DNA of 64,000 bases, taken from NCBI GenBank assembly GCA_022606135.1, contig JABYQN010000003.1, positions 2,852,001 through 2,916,000 on the forward strand, given 5' to 3'. Each line of letters starts with the position of its first letter. Positions within the stretch are counted from its first letter, which is position 1. Positions 1 to 9,809 of this stretch are shown here, one piece after another. The notes beneath the pieces were generated by a model. That model searched no databases. It had not been told where the DNA came from and saw only the letters and a program-made list of their open reading frames with translations. The position numbers were made by a program, and so were the translations under genes. This DNA is from Fomes fomentarius. Taxonomy: Eukaryota; Basidiomycota; Agaricomycetes; Polyporales; Polyporaceae.

Positions 1-1227
1 CACGGTGTGCTTGAGCTTCTGCGATGCAATGAATGATGATGCCAGTGATTATGAGTGCCGTATGTTCGAGATCAGAGTCCTCTTCCAAGGAGGAGAAGTT
101 TGTAAAGGGACGATGCATTGGTACACCCAGCAGTGTGCAACATGGATAGATTATCAGACATCTGCGACCACGACCGACCATGTTACAGATACGGCCGCGC
201 GGATTCCAAATGACTTTGAACTCTGACAGATGTAATTTACAGCGGATTCTAAAGTCGCAGATGCTTACGGGATGTCATTGGGGACCGGCAAGAGCTGCAA
301 AGTCCGTGGCCAGCTTAGTCATCAAGCACTCCTCCAGATCATGGTCAGTTTCCTCTCATCAGGTGCGCAGCGCGAGTCCATGCGAGGTCTGTGCGATGCA
401 GCTAGCTACTATCACTGCACCAGTAATGCAAAATCTGCACTCTTACTTGACTAACTCCTTTGTCCCTTCGCATTTTGGCTTCGGACCTTTGAGAATTGAT
501 TCAAAGTTGTCTCGTGACCATACTCGGATGAAATACTGGGGATATGAAGCGTGAGGAGTGAATCAATACAGTAATGCAAAACTCAGGGAAACATGGTAAC
601 GCTAATGTCACGGATGGCATGCTTCGGCACGTAGGCGGGTCAGTACTCCGACGAGGCAGAGAGGACAAATCTCATGATCTGCATCTAAGATATTTGAACT
701 CTGAAGCCACCCGGTGGCTGAATGTCACACATATGCACCCAACTCATTGCACACCAAGAGAACAACAATGCATCATCTCGGAAAATTACACCAACTTTGC
801 TTGCAGTATTATATACATATGTACAGATTCTCGTGACAGATCGTCAAGGATTGCAGTGAGCCAATGCAAATGAATTCTCACTAGAGCAAGACTGCGACAC
901 TGTTACTTACATATCTTCTCGACTACTGAGCCAATCTTCTTCGTTGTTTCGCATGTAGACAATATAGTATATGTACTATACATTACATGAGTATTTGGGT
1001 CCGTGCGAAGTACACAGGGATGTGGAGGGGGTGTTTTGCACTTCTGTCACGGCATTTGCCGTTTTGCATTACTGGTGCCATGATAGTACTACGTCCATCT
1101 CGACTGTGTACATCTACCCTACGCAATTTATACGCAACCTACGTGTTTGAGAAACAAAGGATTTATTACTAAAGTATAAGCAGATCAAGGTATGTTTAAT
1201 GTGTGTATGGTCAACTAGTAGAAGTTC
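1..1227. other. Intergenic, no gene recognised
   Basis: I see only short open frames without recognisable motifs. The sequence has ordinary mixed composition. It ends at the 5' LTR of the retrotransposon, and the bases directly before the LTR (1223-1227) do not match those after the 3' LTR. Confidence 0.6.
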
Positions 1228-1406
1228 TGTTACAATTTGATAAGTATGCGATACTAGTGGTTAACTATGCAACTAGGATTATGGTATTCGATTACTGTAC
1301 TTTTAGTTTTAGGATTTCTTCTGTTGTATGGTCATCCAGTAGTAGTCAGTCAGGACTACGGACTTAGTCAGCTAGACTGCACATACTCCTTCTGATTAGT
1401 CAACTT

Positions 1407-1479
1407 GACTGTGCAGTCTGTCATTGCGACTGTGCAGTGAGTCAGGATGGCTGTGCAGTTAGTCAGATCGACTGTGCAG
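1407..1479 (+). repeat. Four-copy 21-bp phased repeat in U3
   Basis: The 10-mer GACTGTGCAG (third copy GGCTGTGCAG) begins at 1407, 1428, 1449 and 1470, exactly 21 bp apart. The bases between are more variable, often with AGTCAG. It lies 60-130 bp upstream of the TATA box, where an enhancer would be. The same array is in the 3' and solo LTRs. Confidence 0.85.
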
Positions 1480-1536
1480 CAGTAAGGCCTTACTAATATG
1501 CAGTTCACTGTTAGATTTCCGCAGTCTCCTTACATG

Positions 1537-1543
1537 TATATAA
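1537..1543 (+). promoter_or_regulatory. LTR TATA box (TATATAA)
   Basis: TATATAA followed by AGGGGAGG. A start about 30-35 bp downstream would fall at about 1567-1573, next to the CAAGCTTT block at 1571 that is complementary to the priming site. The motif is kept in the 3' LTR and the solo LTR. Confidence 0.75.
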
Positions 1544-1746
1544 GGGGAGGGTGTCTCAGAGCAAACTCCCCAAGCTTTGGTCTCTTCGTGAATAACACAG
1601 GCTATACTCTAGCAAGTTATCACTTGCTCTCTCAGACTAACTTCAAGATCTCCTTCATATAAGGATCGATCAGACTAGCAAGGTCATAAGGAACCAGGGT
1701 TACAAGTCAAGTAGAATGTTTAATAGTCACGCAAGAGCATAACATT

Positions 1747-1759
1747 AGACTAAAGCTTG
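1747..1759 (+). other. Predicted self-priming primer-binding site
   Basis: Two bases after the 5' LTR, AGACTAAAGCTTG is complementary over 13 nt to 1571-1583 (CAAGCTTTGGTCT), with one G:U wobble. No TGG typical of tRNA-primed sites follows the LTR. In Tf1 the first bases of the transcript anneal to the site after the LTR and are cleaved to form the primer; the geometry here is the same. Six of the pairs come from the palindrome AAGCTT, which weakens the statistics a little. Confidence 0.7.
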
Positions 1760-2051
1760 ACTTCTCCACTTTTCTAAGTGCAGAGAACCCACGAGAACAA
1801 GGAACTTCTTTCTCGCTTGAACACTGAGAAAGAACAGAACAAGCAAGACGGCAGAGAACAGGATAAGCCATCCTCTTCTACAAAGGCCAAAGAACGTAAC
1901 AATACCAGGGTTTAAATGAGAGAAGTCCCTACCATCGTTACCAAGACTAGTCATCCCAGAAGTCACAGTTACAAGACCACCAACTCCGTATCCTGGATGA
2001 AAACAACTCTCACAAACAATTCCATTTGTAGAGGATGTTTCATCCACACAC

Positions 2052-2618
2052 TTGAGTCCAGATACTCTTGTAAACGACTTACAGAGGACGCAGGAGTGGC
2101 AGGAATATAGGAGTTCACTGGCCACAAGCAGCTTCACTGGAGTAGTACAGGATATACTCCCACAAGCACGAACAGTTTCTGAATCATCAGGAGGAATAGA
2201 TTCAGACAACAGAGAAACAGACCCAGACAGGACATCAACTGCAGGAATATTCTATAGGAAACAGCAAGTTCCAGTGGACGCAGTTGACGCACTTCAGATT
2301 ATAACGGATAATTTTGAAGTATTAAGGAAGGAAGAAGTTACACGAGACTATCATCCAGCTTTCGACAAAGCATATCGATATCTCGTACAAACTATCCAGA
2401 TTTTGGACACAGTCCCAAGAGAAGTTTACGGATCGATCCCACAGACCCAAAACTTTGCGGAATTCCTCGAGCAACAGTACAAGTACCTCAGATCTAGGGT
2501 TATTAGTCCAGCAAACCTAATAGATCCTGATCTACATGAAGATATAGCAAAACTTCACAGTAACTGTCGAGCAAGAAGGTTACACCAAGAGTTTCTGCAT
2601 CTCACACAGCGTGTATGA
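2052..2618 (+). CDS. Extra ORF upstream of gag, unknown function
   Basis: A 188-codon open frame between the 5' LTR leader and gag. The product is hydrophilic, without signal peptide, membrane segment or zinc motif. The second half (from about residue 75) looks helical, with many Tyr, Leu and charged residues. I recognise no family. Its TGA overlaps the first ATG of gag (ATGA at 2615-2618), an arrangement that could allow termination-reinitiation. Base use is A-rich like gag and pol, so it looks like a long-standing part of the element. It is free of stops although gag, immediately after it, is not. It could be a detached N-terminal part of Gag or a separate accessory protein. Confidence 0.6.
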   Translation: MSPDTLVNDLQRTQEWQEYRSSLATSSFTGVVQDILPQARTVSESSGGIDSDNRETDPDRTSTAGIFYRKQQVPVDAVDALQIITDNFEVLRKEEVTRDYHPAFDKAYRYLVQTIQILDTVPREVYGSIPQTQNFAEFLEQQYKYLRSRVISPANLIDPDLHEDIAKLHSNCRARRLHQEFLHLTQRV

Positions 2619-4393
2619 CTGCGGAACCATACAGTTGTAATCGTCTATATCATCTGTTTGACAACAACAAAACCAGAGATATACACTATCGAGAATCTTA
2701 CGGCCAGTGGAGCAACTGCACGCACGAACGTTGCCCACTAAGGTACAACACAAAAGAGATTCCAGTAACCATCTCTAGACCAGAAGGTACAGAAATACCA
2801 AAGCCATCTCAGGAATCAAGAATCAAATGGCTATATAAGAAGGGACCAAAGGTAGAAACTACGCCAGCACCGGCAGGAAGTTTAGCAAGTCCAAGAATTC
2901 CATCTAGTTCCCTGCCCAGTCCTCAAGTTCACAGTGATGTTCAATTAAGTCCAGTTGAACCGGAAACAGGACCTAGTACGGGAGTAAACCTCTCACAGAC
3001 ACAGAGTGGAGAGGGGTCGAAATCAGAAACAGAAAAAACAATGGAAGCAAGAATAGAAACCAGTATCTATTTTGAACCACCGGAACAACCTGTTCTACAA
3101 CACACAGAGCCATTTTATCCTGAACCACCAGAGGAACCTATCAGATGACACGCAAAGCCCTCTTTTGAAATGTCGTATGTCAGGCCACCAAGTTCAAGCA
3201 CATCAATTTCCACCGCATTCCAGCATGTGTTCCCACCAGGGAGTGGGGTACCTAGTACACCGCCACCTAATCCACCAAACCCTCCGTCAGGAGGAGGTGG
3301 TAATGGTGGACCCTCAGGACCACCAGGACCACCAGGACCACCAAATCCACCAGAAACGCCAAATCCTACACCGCCACCAGGAGGTGGGGGTGGAGGTGGA
3401 GGCGGCGGGGGAGGAGGTGGTGGTGGAGGTGGTCAACCTCCTGTTCCACCAGCAGTTCCCCTTGCACCACAAAATCCTCCTAGAGGGAAGGGAAAAATCA
3501 AGGACCCAGAAGTATTCAACAGAGATAGGACAAAGACAAGATCTTTTCTCAATCAGTTGTTTCTCCTTTTCACTGCAAGGCCAGACGACTTTCCAAACGA
3601 CCACACTAAGGTCGCAACGGCATTGTCATTCATGGAAGGAGAAAACATTAACTTCTGGAAAGATAGAGCCATACGGCGGGCACAAGAGGAGATACAGCCA
3701 GGTATTCCCAGAGGACTAGAACCTTGGAATGTCTTTGTCAAAGATTTCCAAGATTCATTTGCCCCGATAGATGAGGTGGATGACTCCATGGTCAACCTAA
3801 CCACCATTCAACTCCGAGACTATGCGTCAGTTGACGAGTTCAATGCCAGGTTTATGGACCTAGCTCTTAAAGAAAACATCCTCAACCCCGTATCACAATT
3901 GGCATTGTATTGACAGGCGTTACCAGATTACCTGCTAAAGAAGATCACTCTTTCATACCCAGCACCGTCAACCATAGCGGAATGGATGACAAGGACTAAA
4001 GAGTTGGACCACAGTTACCAACTCATGGAGAAGATTCTGTCAAACCGGAGGACAAGGAGAACAAAAACTGCAAGGACTACAAAATCTAAGGCAACAGTCA
4101 AAGCGGTCAATGTCGAGGAAGACACAGAAGTTGGGGTGAATCGACTCAGCGAAAGAGAACAAAAAGACCTACAAGACAAAGGTCTTTGTTTCTGCTGCCG
4201 CAAATCCGGACATATAGCCAAGGACTGTCCTAGCAGACCTGTCAAGAGGACAAAACAACCTACGGCACGACAGGTTAGGAAGATGAACAGGGAGATCCTG
4301 GAAGATATAGAAGAAGAAGAGTCGGAACAAGAATCGGAACAAGAACTAGAGATCAATGCTCTAAGAGCCATGGACTTTAACTCGGATTTTTAA
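2615..4393 (+). pseudogene. gag: gag, capsid/nucleocapsid, two in-frame TGA stops
   Basis: One frame of 593 codons interrupted by TGA at 3146-3148 and 3911-3913; in both the flanking protein is continuous and CGA (Arg) would be the simplest ancestor. The first third is Pro/Ser-rich. A Pro-rich and then pure-glycine stretch lies at about 3240-3435. The capsid-like part follows (about 3480-4020). The nucleocapsid zinc knuckle CFCCRKSGHIAKDC (CX2CX4HX4C) is at about 4189-4230. The C-terminus is acidic with Glu-Ser-Glu repeats. The TAA at 4391-4393 is directly followed by ATG, and pol homology lies in the +1 frame relative to gag. Confidence 0.9.
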
Positions 4394-7300
4394 ATGGGCA
4401 AGCAGAATCGACGCCTGACTTGCCTACAGACTTGCATGTACTAATACACAGCGAAGGCAGCATGCCTTGCTTATACCCGGTTACATGCAAGTTCAAGATA
4501 AAGCCATCGAGGTCAAAGGGTTGATTGACACAGGGGCAGACGCTGTCATTGTCAATCAAAAAATTGTAGATCGATACAACCTTCCAACGGTATGGCTGCC
4601 AAAACCCTTGACGTTCCAGAATGCAGACGATAGCATCAACAAAAAAGGAACAATTACACATTGAGTTGAGGGGACATTCAATATCAAGGGAAGAAAATTG
4701 CCAACAAATTGGTATGTGGCTGATATTGGGAGGGATGATGTTCTTTTTGGAATGCAATGGATTTGCAAGTACAATCCAGATATTGATTGGGAAAGCGGAA
4801 GAATTGTATTCAAACCTGAACTCATCAAGAAGCAGCAACAGATTTACAAGTATCAGTTGCAGCACGATCCACTGGAAGGAAGGTTATGGGGATTTCCAAT
4901 AGAACCAAAGAACCAAGATCTTATCACATCATTCCTACACCTGGAGACAGATGAAGATGATGAAGATGAAGAAAGGTTAACTCATAATCCATCACGGATT
5001 CTTCAAAGACTTTACCAGACATGAGAAGTCCGGAGGATTAATAAGTCAACGGAGATTGCAATAGCTGCAAAAAAGGATCAGAAAACAAAAACATTGGACG
5101 AAATCTTGCTGGAGTATGTGCAAGATTTTAAACCAGTGTTTGAAAAGAAAGCAGCAGACCGATTTCCACCAGAACGACCTTGGGACCATGCCATCAAATT
5201 AAAGAAAGAATTTGATTGGCATAAAAAGAAGTCATGGAGGAAGATATATCCGTTGATGACCACTGAACGGATGGAACTTAGGAAGTTCATTGACGAAAAT
5301 CTTGCCAAGGGATACATCAGGAGGTCAAAATCTCCTCTAGCATCACCATTCTTCTTTGTGACAACAAAGGATGGAAGTCTTCGTCAAGTACAAGATTATC
5401 GGGCTTTGAATGAAGGCACAATAAAGAATGTGTACCCATTACCATTGATCAGCGACATTCTAGACCGGCTTAAAAACGCGACCATTTTTACCAAGCTGGA
5501 CGTACGAGCCGGATATAATAATGTACGCATTAAAGAAGGCGATCAATGGAAGGCAGCATTCATTACTCCAGAAGGACTATTTGAACCACTTGTCATGTTC
5601 TTTGGATTGACCAATGCGCCGGCAACATTCCAAAACATGATGAACAACATCTTCTATGACATGTTACACGAAGGATGGATTGTCATCTATATGGATGACA
5701 TCCTAATCTTCTCTAACAATGTCGAAGAACATCATCAAAGGACACACAGAGTATTGCAATGACTTCAGGAGAACGATCTATTCCTGAAGGCCGAGAAATG
5801 TGAATTTGATGTACAAGAAGTCGAATTCTTAGGTTCAATTGTCCATCCAGGAGTTGTGGCAATGGACCCAATCAAGGTCAAGGCAATTGAGGAATGGAAA
5901 GAACCGACTACAGTAAAACAGGTCCAGGCATTCCTAGGGTTTGGAAACTTTTATCGAAGATTCATCAAGGACTATTCCAGGCTGGTTCGTCCTCTGACAG
6001 AATTAACGAAAAAAGACAAACCTTTCATATGGTCCAAAGAGTGTCAGGCGACATTTGATGAACTAAAAAGAAGGTTTACAGCAGAACTGATTCTGCATAT
6101 CCCAGATCCGGAATGACCATTTCAGATAGAATGTGTTGCATCAAAAGTGGCTACAGGGGCAGTACTACGACAACAAGGTTCTGATGGAGTATGGCACCCA
6201 TGTGCTTACTTTTCTCAATCCTTGACCCCAGCAGAATGAAATTACCAGATTTTCGACCGGGAATTATTAGCAGTAATCTGCGCATTGGAGGCATGGCGGC
6301 ATTTTCTACAAGGATTGCCACACCCAGTTGAAATTCATTCCGATCATAAAAATTTGAATCACTTCCATACTGCACAAAAGCTCAACCGACGACAAGCAAG
6401 ATGGCATCTCTTCTTATCAGAATTCAATGTATTGCTCAAACATCAGCCGGGAAAAACATTAACACAAGCTGACACCCTTTCTCGGAGATCAGGGCATGAG
6501 AAGGGGGAAAACGACAACAAGGATGTTGTCATATTAGAAACAGAACTATTTGCTAAAGCAGTCAACATGGAGTTACAAGAACGGATTTGTAACACCAAGT
6601 TGAGAGATGCAGCAATAGTGGACTTCATAACCAGTAAAGGGAAAACTATTCAATGACCAGAATGATCCTAAAGATTGGTCCAAGGATGATGGATTACTCC
6701 TGTTCAAGGATAAAGTCTATGTACCTCCTGATACAGATCTCCAACGAGACATTGTCAAAATGTACCAATTCCCCATAGCGGAGATACCTGACCATTCAGA
6801 ACGATCACAACGGATTAGATCACTGATCTACCTGGGTCAGAAGGATATAACGCCATCCAAGTAGTGGTGGATCATGATGTGTCCAAGGCAGCGGTGTTTT
6901 CTCCTTGCACAAAGAATGTCACAGCAGAGGAAGATATTCTCCAAAGGGACGTATATAAACGGTTTGGATTACCTGCGAAGGTTGTATCAGACCGAGGACC
7001 ACAATTCATATCCAAGGCATTCAAGGAGTTACATCAGACTTTAGGAATTGAGACAGCTCTGAGTACAGCCTATCATTCTCAGACAGATGGACAAACAGAA
7101 CAGGTTAACCAGGAGTTGGATTTGGCCTTACGGATATATTGTGCAAATAATCCAGAAAATTGGGTGAAACTACTCCCTTAATTTGAATTTGCACATAATC
7201 AGCGGACACATTCAGTTACTGGGAAGTCTACATTTGAGCTTCTCCAGGGGTATCAGCCAGAGGCTGTTGGAACCATTAGAACGGAACAAAAACACCCAAG

Positions 7301-7850
7301 CACAGAAGAGAGACTGCACAGTCTCCAGGAAGCCCGAGAGAACACAATAGCAGCACATGCGCAAGCTGCAGTGGCCATGGCCCAACGGCTTCCTGCCCTG
7401 AATATACCGCTAAAACAGGGAGACCAAGTGCTTCTAGACACAAAGAACTTAAAACTTCCATATCCATCCTGGAAACTGACACCAAAACGGGTAGGACCAT
7501 TTGTAATCACCAAGGTCTTAGGACCAGTCACGTTCGAACTGAAACTTCCAAAGACATGGAAAATGCATCTGGTGTTTCATGCAGGGCTTCTGACTCCATA
7601 TACGATTACTAAGGAACATGGACCAGATTATATCCGACCACCACCTGACCCATCACCAGATGGCACAGAAGGGAATGAAGAATGGGAAGTCGAAGCAGTT
7701 CTGAATCATTGAGTCAGATGAAAAAAGAAACAATATCTCATAGCATGGAAAGGGTGGCCAGCAGCTGAAAATTCATGGGAACTGGAGAAGAACCTCAAAC
7801 ATGCGCAGACAGTGCTCAAAGCATATAAAAAGAGGCACAAGTTGATGTGA
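4394..7850 (+). pseudogene. pol: pol polyprotein: PR-RT-RH-IN-chromodomain, broken
   Basis: Aspartic protease: LIDTGADAVIV at about 4522. Reverse transcriptase: from about 5094, with catalytic YMDDILIF at about 5689. RNase H: DRELLAV at about 6258. Integrase core: SDRGPQF at about 6991 and HSQTDGQ at about 7075. Chromodomain: about 7683-7800, with QYLIAWKGW and ENSWELEKNL. Stops in frame: TGA at 4662, 5022, 5760, 6114, 6237, 6654, 7710 and 7719, and TAA at 7179. A frameshift near 6650 and a deletion near 6770 remove the HHCC zinc finger and the start of the integrase core. The frame ends at TGA 7848-7850. Confidence 0.93.
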
Positions 7851-7913
7851 ACACATCAACTCATTCCCCATCGCTCACAGCAACCATCACAGCCAACCAG
7901 AACCTTCTCAACC

Positions 7914-9152
7914 ATGTCTTCTTTCCACACTCGCACTCACTCTCGCCACAACTACTCCAACATTCACAATGTCCCTAAAGCCCCTCGTTTCATTCTGGAG
8001 CATTGCCCTGTCCATTATTCCCATCTCCCACGCCACACCATCTCCACCGACCCTGATGGGAGCCTGTCCAACCGTATTGGATGGGTCCTCCTCCATAAGG
8101 ACCTTGTGGGACACATTGAGGCTCGCCTCTGTCACATCCCCCATGCCGTGGCTTCGGCTGGAGCATACCGAGCCCTTGCTTGGGCAGCACCTTCTTACGG
8201 AGTCCTCAAGAGGTATGTCCCCAGGCTGGGGGCACCCAAGAAGGAGAAAACAGTAGCGATGCAGACTCTCGACGAAGCTTATCAGGCGATGATTCAGGCT
8301 GCGGAACAAGTCATTGATACACTGGCGACACCACTTGTGGCTCGGGCTCTTGCAGACCTCATGCCCCTCCGCAACCAGCATGTCACGGAGAACCATGGGT
8401 GGATTCTCAACTTCCCAGAGTGTTTCCAAGACCACCAAGGAAACGCCCTGGAGCAGCCATCCTGGTCGCCAGTCTCATGGGACCCGTGGGGTCCTTCTCC
8501 AAACCATGCCGACAAGGAAGCGGTGTGGGGCCCTTCTCCAAAGCATGACGACGACAAAGCAGACATGCCGGAGTCTACCCCGTCCCTATCGCCGTCTTCG
8601 TTGCCCCCTCTGGAGCGGCTCGACCTGTGGTCGGTCGAGGAGGTCAACGAGCAAGATACTGCTGTCATTGCAGCAGGAGATCCCTCACCACCACCGACAC
8701 CACCGCCATCCACAACCACAACACCTGACGATGGCATTCTGCACTTGCGGCGGTATCGGATGATGCGTGGATTAGGCAACATGCGGTTCCTCATCATCAC
8801 CAGGGACAATGAGATCGTCTCTGTCACCGACCGAGGTTTTCTCTTTCCCTCAGAAGAGATGGAGTCGAGATACCGGGAGCTATGGCCAAACGCAATGCCG
8901 CTACACGCACGACGGGCCGCACTCATCATGGACAGCATGATGGCTAGGCAGGCTAACCCTCTCACATTGCGCCAAAACCTTCTTGCTCCCATCGCAACGA
9001 TAATGCCTTACTGGAGTGCGATTGGAGTATCAGAGGAGGAGGAGCGGTTTTGGGATGGGTGGGGGGATCGAGTTACAATGGAGGAACAGATCGCTGAAGC
9101 CTTACTAGCACTGACTCCTGAGTCACTTTCGTCGATGACTGACTTGTCGTGA
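7914..9152 (+). CDS. Intact accessory ORF in the env position, unknown function
   Basis: An uninterrupted 412-codon ORF between pol and the polypurine tract. I recognise no family. N-terminal third: His/Arg-rich, with a helical alanine-rich stretch at about residues 110-150. Middle: Pro/Ser/Asp-rich low complexity with two near-repeats ending WGPSP (about residues 190-205) and a PPPTPPP run. C-terminal part (about 275-412): compact, beginning LHLRRYRMMRG, then FLIITRDNEIVSVTDRG and several helices. No signal peptide or convincing membrane helix, so it is not an obvious envelope. It is GC-rich and host-like in codon choice, unlike the A-rich gag and pol. It starts with a good context (CAACCATGT) after a C/A-rich 63-bp leader, as host messages do. 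In-frame CGA codons survive. Confidence 0.75.
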   Translation: MSSFHTRTHSRHNYSNIHNVPKAPRFILEHCPVHYSHLPRHTISTDPDGSLSNRIGWVLLHKDLVGHIEARLCHIPHAVASAGAYRALAWAAPSYGVLKRYVPRLGAPKKEKTVAMQTLDEAYQAMIQAAEQVIDTLATPLVARALADLMPLRNQHVTENHGWILNFPECFQDHQGNALEQPSWSPVSWDPWGPSPNHADKEAVWGPSPKHDDDKADMPESTPSLSPSSLPPLERLDLWSVEEVNEQDTAVIAAGDPSPPPTPPPSTTTTPDDGILHLRRYRMMRGLGNMRFLIITRDNEIVSVTDRGFLFPSEEMESRYRELWPNAMPLHARRAALIMDSMMARQANPLTLRQNLLAPIATIMPYWSAIGVSEEEERFWDGWGDRVTMEEQIAEALLALTPESLSSMTDLS

Positions 9153-9184
9153 GTTGTATGTCATAGGGTCGAGGACGTCCCTAC

Positions 9185-9199
9185 AGAAAGGGGGAGTGA
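9185..9199 (+). other. Polypurine tract
   Basis: AGAAAGGGGGAGTGA lies directly before the 3' LTR (TGTTACA at 9200), where plus-strand DNA synthesis starts in LTR retroelements. The purine run is broken only by one T. Confidence 0.85.
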
Positions 9200-9722
9200 T
9201 GTTACAATTTAATAAGTATGCGATACTAGTGGTTAACTATGCACTATGCAACTAGGATTATGGTATTCAATTACTGTACTTTTAGTATCAGGATTTCTTC
9301 TGTTGTATGGTCATCCAGTAGTAGTCAGTCAGGACTACGGACTTAGTCAACTAGACTGCGCATACTCCTCCTGATTAGTCAACTTGACTGTGCAGTCTGT
9401 CATTGCGACTGTGCAGTGAGTCAGGATGGCTGCGCAGTTAGTCAGATTGACTGTGCAGCAGTAAAGCCTTACTAATACGCAGTTCACTGTTAGATTTCCG
9501 CAGTCTCCTTACATGTATATAAGGGGAGGGTGTATCAGAGCAAACTCCCCAAGCTTTAGTGTCTTTGCGAATAACACAGGCTATACTCTAGCAAGTTATC
9601 ACTTGCTCTCTCAGACTAACTTCAAGATCTCCTTCATATAAGGATCAATCGGACTAGCAAGGTCATAAGGAACCAGGGTTACAACTCAAGTAGAAAGTTA
9701 ATAGTCACGCGAGAGCGTAACA
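9200..9722 (+). repeat. 3' LTR
   Basis: This 523-bp copy has TGTTACA/GTAACA ends, TATATAAGG, the 21-bp repeats and the CAAGCTTTAG block. A short ACTATGC duplication near its start is absent from the 5' and solo copies. It shares more variants with the solo LTR than with its own 5' LTR. Confidence 0.95.
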
Positions 9723-9809
9723 ATTTTCGTCAGCAGACAGACATGGTTTGTCATGCAAACACCCAACGTGCGATAGACTCGGCTTAACTCTTGTTGAGCC
9801 GGAACGGGG

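Larger units (their letters stand above)
1228..1744 (+). repeat. 5' LTR
   Basis: This 517-bp copy starts TGTTACA and ends ATAACA. It matches 9200-9722 along its whole length. It differs from the 3' LTR and the solo LTR at many sites where those two agree, for example CTCAGAG against ATCAGAG after the TATA box and GGTCTCTTC against AGTGTCTTT after CAAGCTTT. Confidence 0.95.
1228..9722 (+). mobile_element. Ty3/gypsy chromovirus (Tf1-like), decayed, with two extra ORFs
   Basis: An 8.5-kb LTR retrotransposon. Order: LTR, predicted self-priming site, extra ORF, gag with zinc knuckle, protease, reverse transcriptase, RNase H, integrase, chromodomain, a second extra ORF, polypurine tract, LTR. Protease-RT-RH-IN order and a C-terminal chromodomain place it in the chromovirus branch of Ty3/gypsy; the priming site suggests the Tf1/sushi group. 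LTRs start TGTTAC and end TAACA. gag and pol carry about ten in-frame stops, mostly TGA, and integrase has an internal deletion, so it cannot move by itself. The 5-bp flanks differ (AGTTC and ATTTT), so no target duplication is visible. Confidence 0.93.

Noticed and set aside
1745..2209. Minus-strand 154-codon frame with a hydrophobic stretch, over the retroelement leader
   Set aside because: Overlaps the LTR end and the forward extra ORF, no motif, and no sign of a promoter in that direction. Treated as chance antisense frame.
3386..3435. Long polyglycine run in gag (and a similar one in the Snt2-like protein near 42950)
   Set aside because: Low-complexity GGT/GGA/GGC slippage, common in fungal proteins; not listed as a finding.
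3314..3604. Minus-strand frame very rich in Trp and Ser in gag
   Set aside because: It is the antisense of the Gly/Pro low-complexity tract of gag.
4391..4420. Programmed frameshift site between gag and pol
   Set aside because: The pol frame is +1 to gag, but the ancestral start of pol is obscured by a TGA near 4416 and no clear slippery site was found. TAAATG also allows reinitiation. Left open.
9723..9809. Spacer between head-to-head LTRs considered as a hairpin RNA or a small gene
   Set aside because: Only 87 bp, with one weak inverted repeat (GGCTTAA/TTGAGCC), not enough to call a feature of its own.
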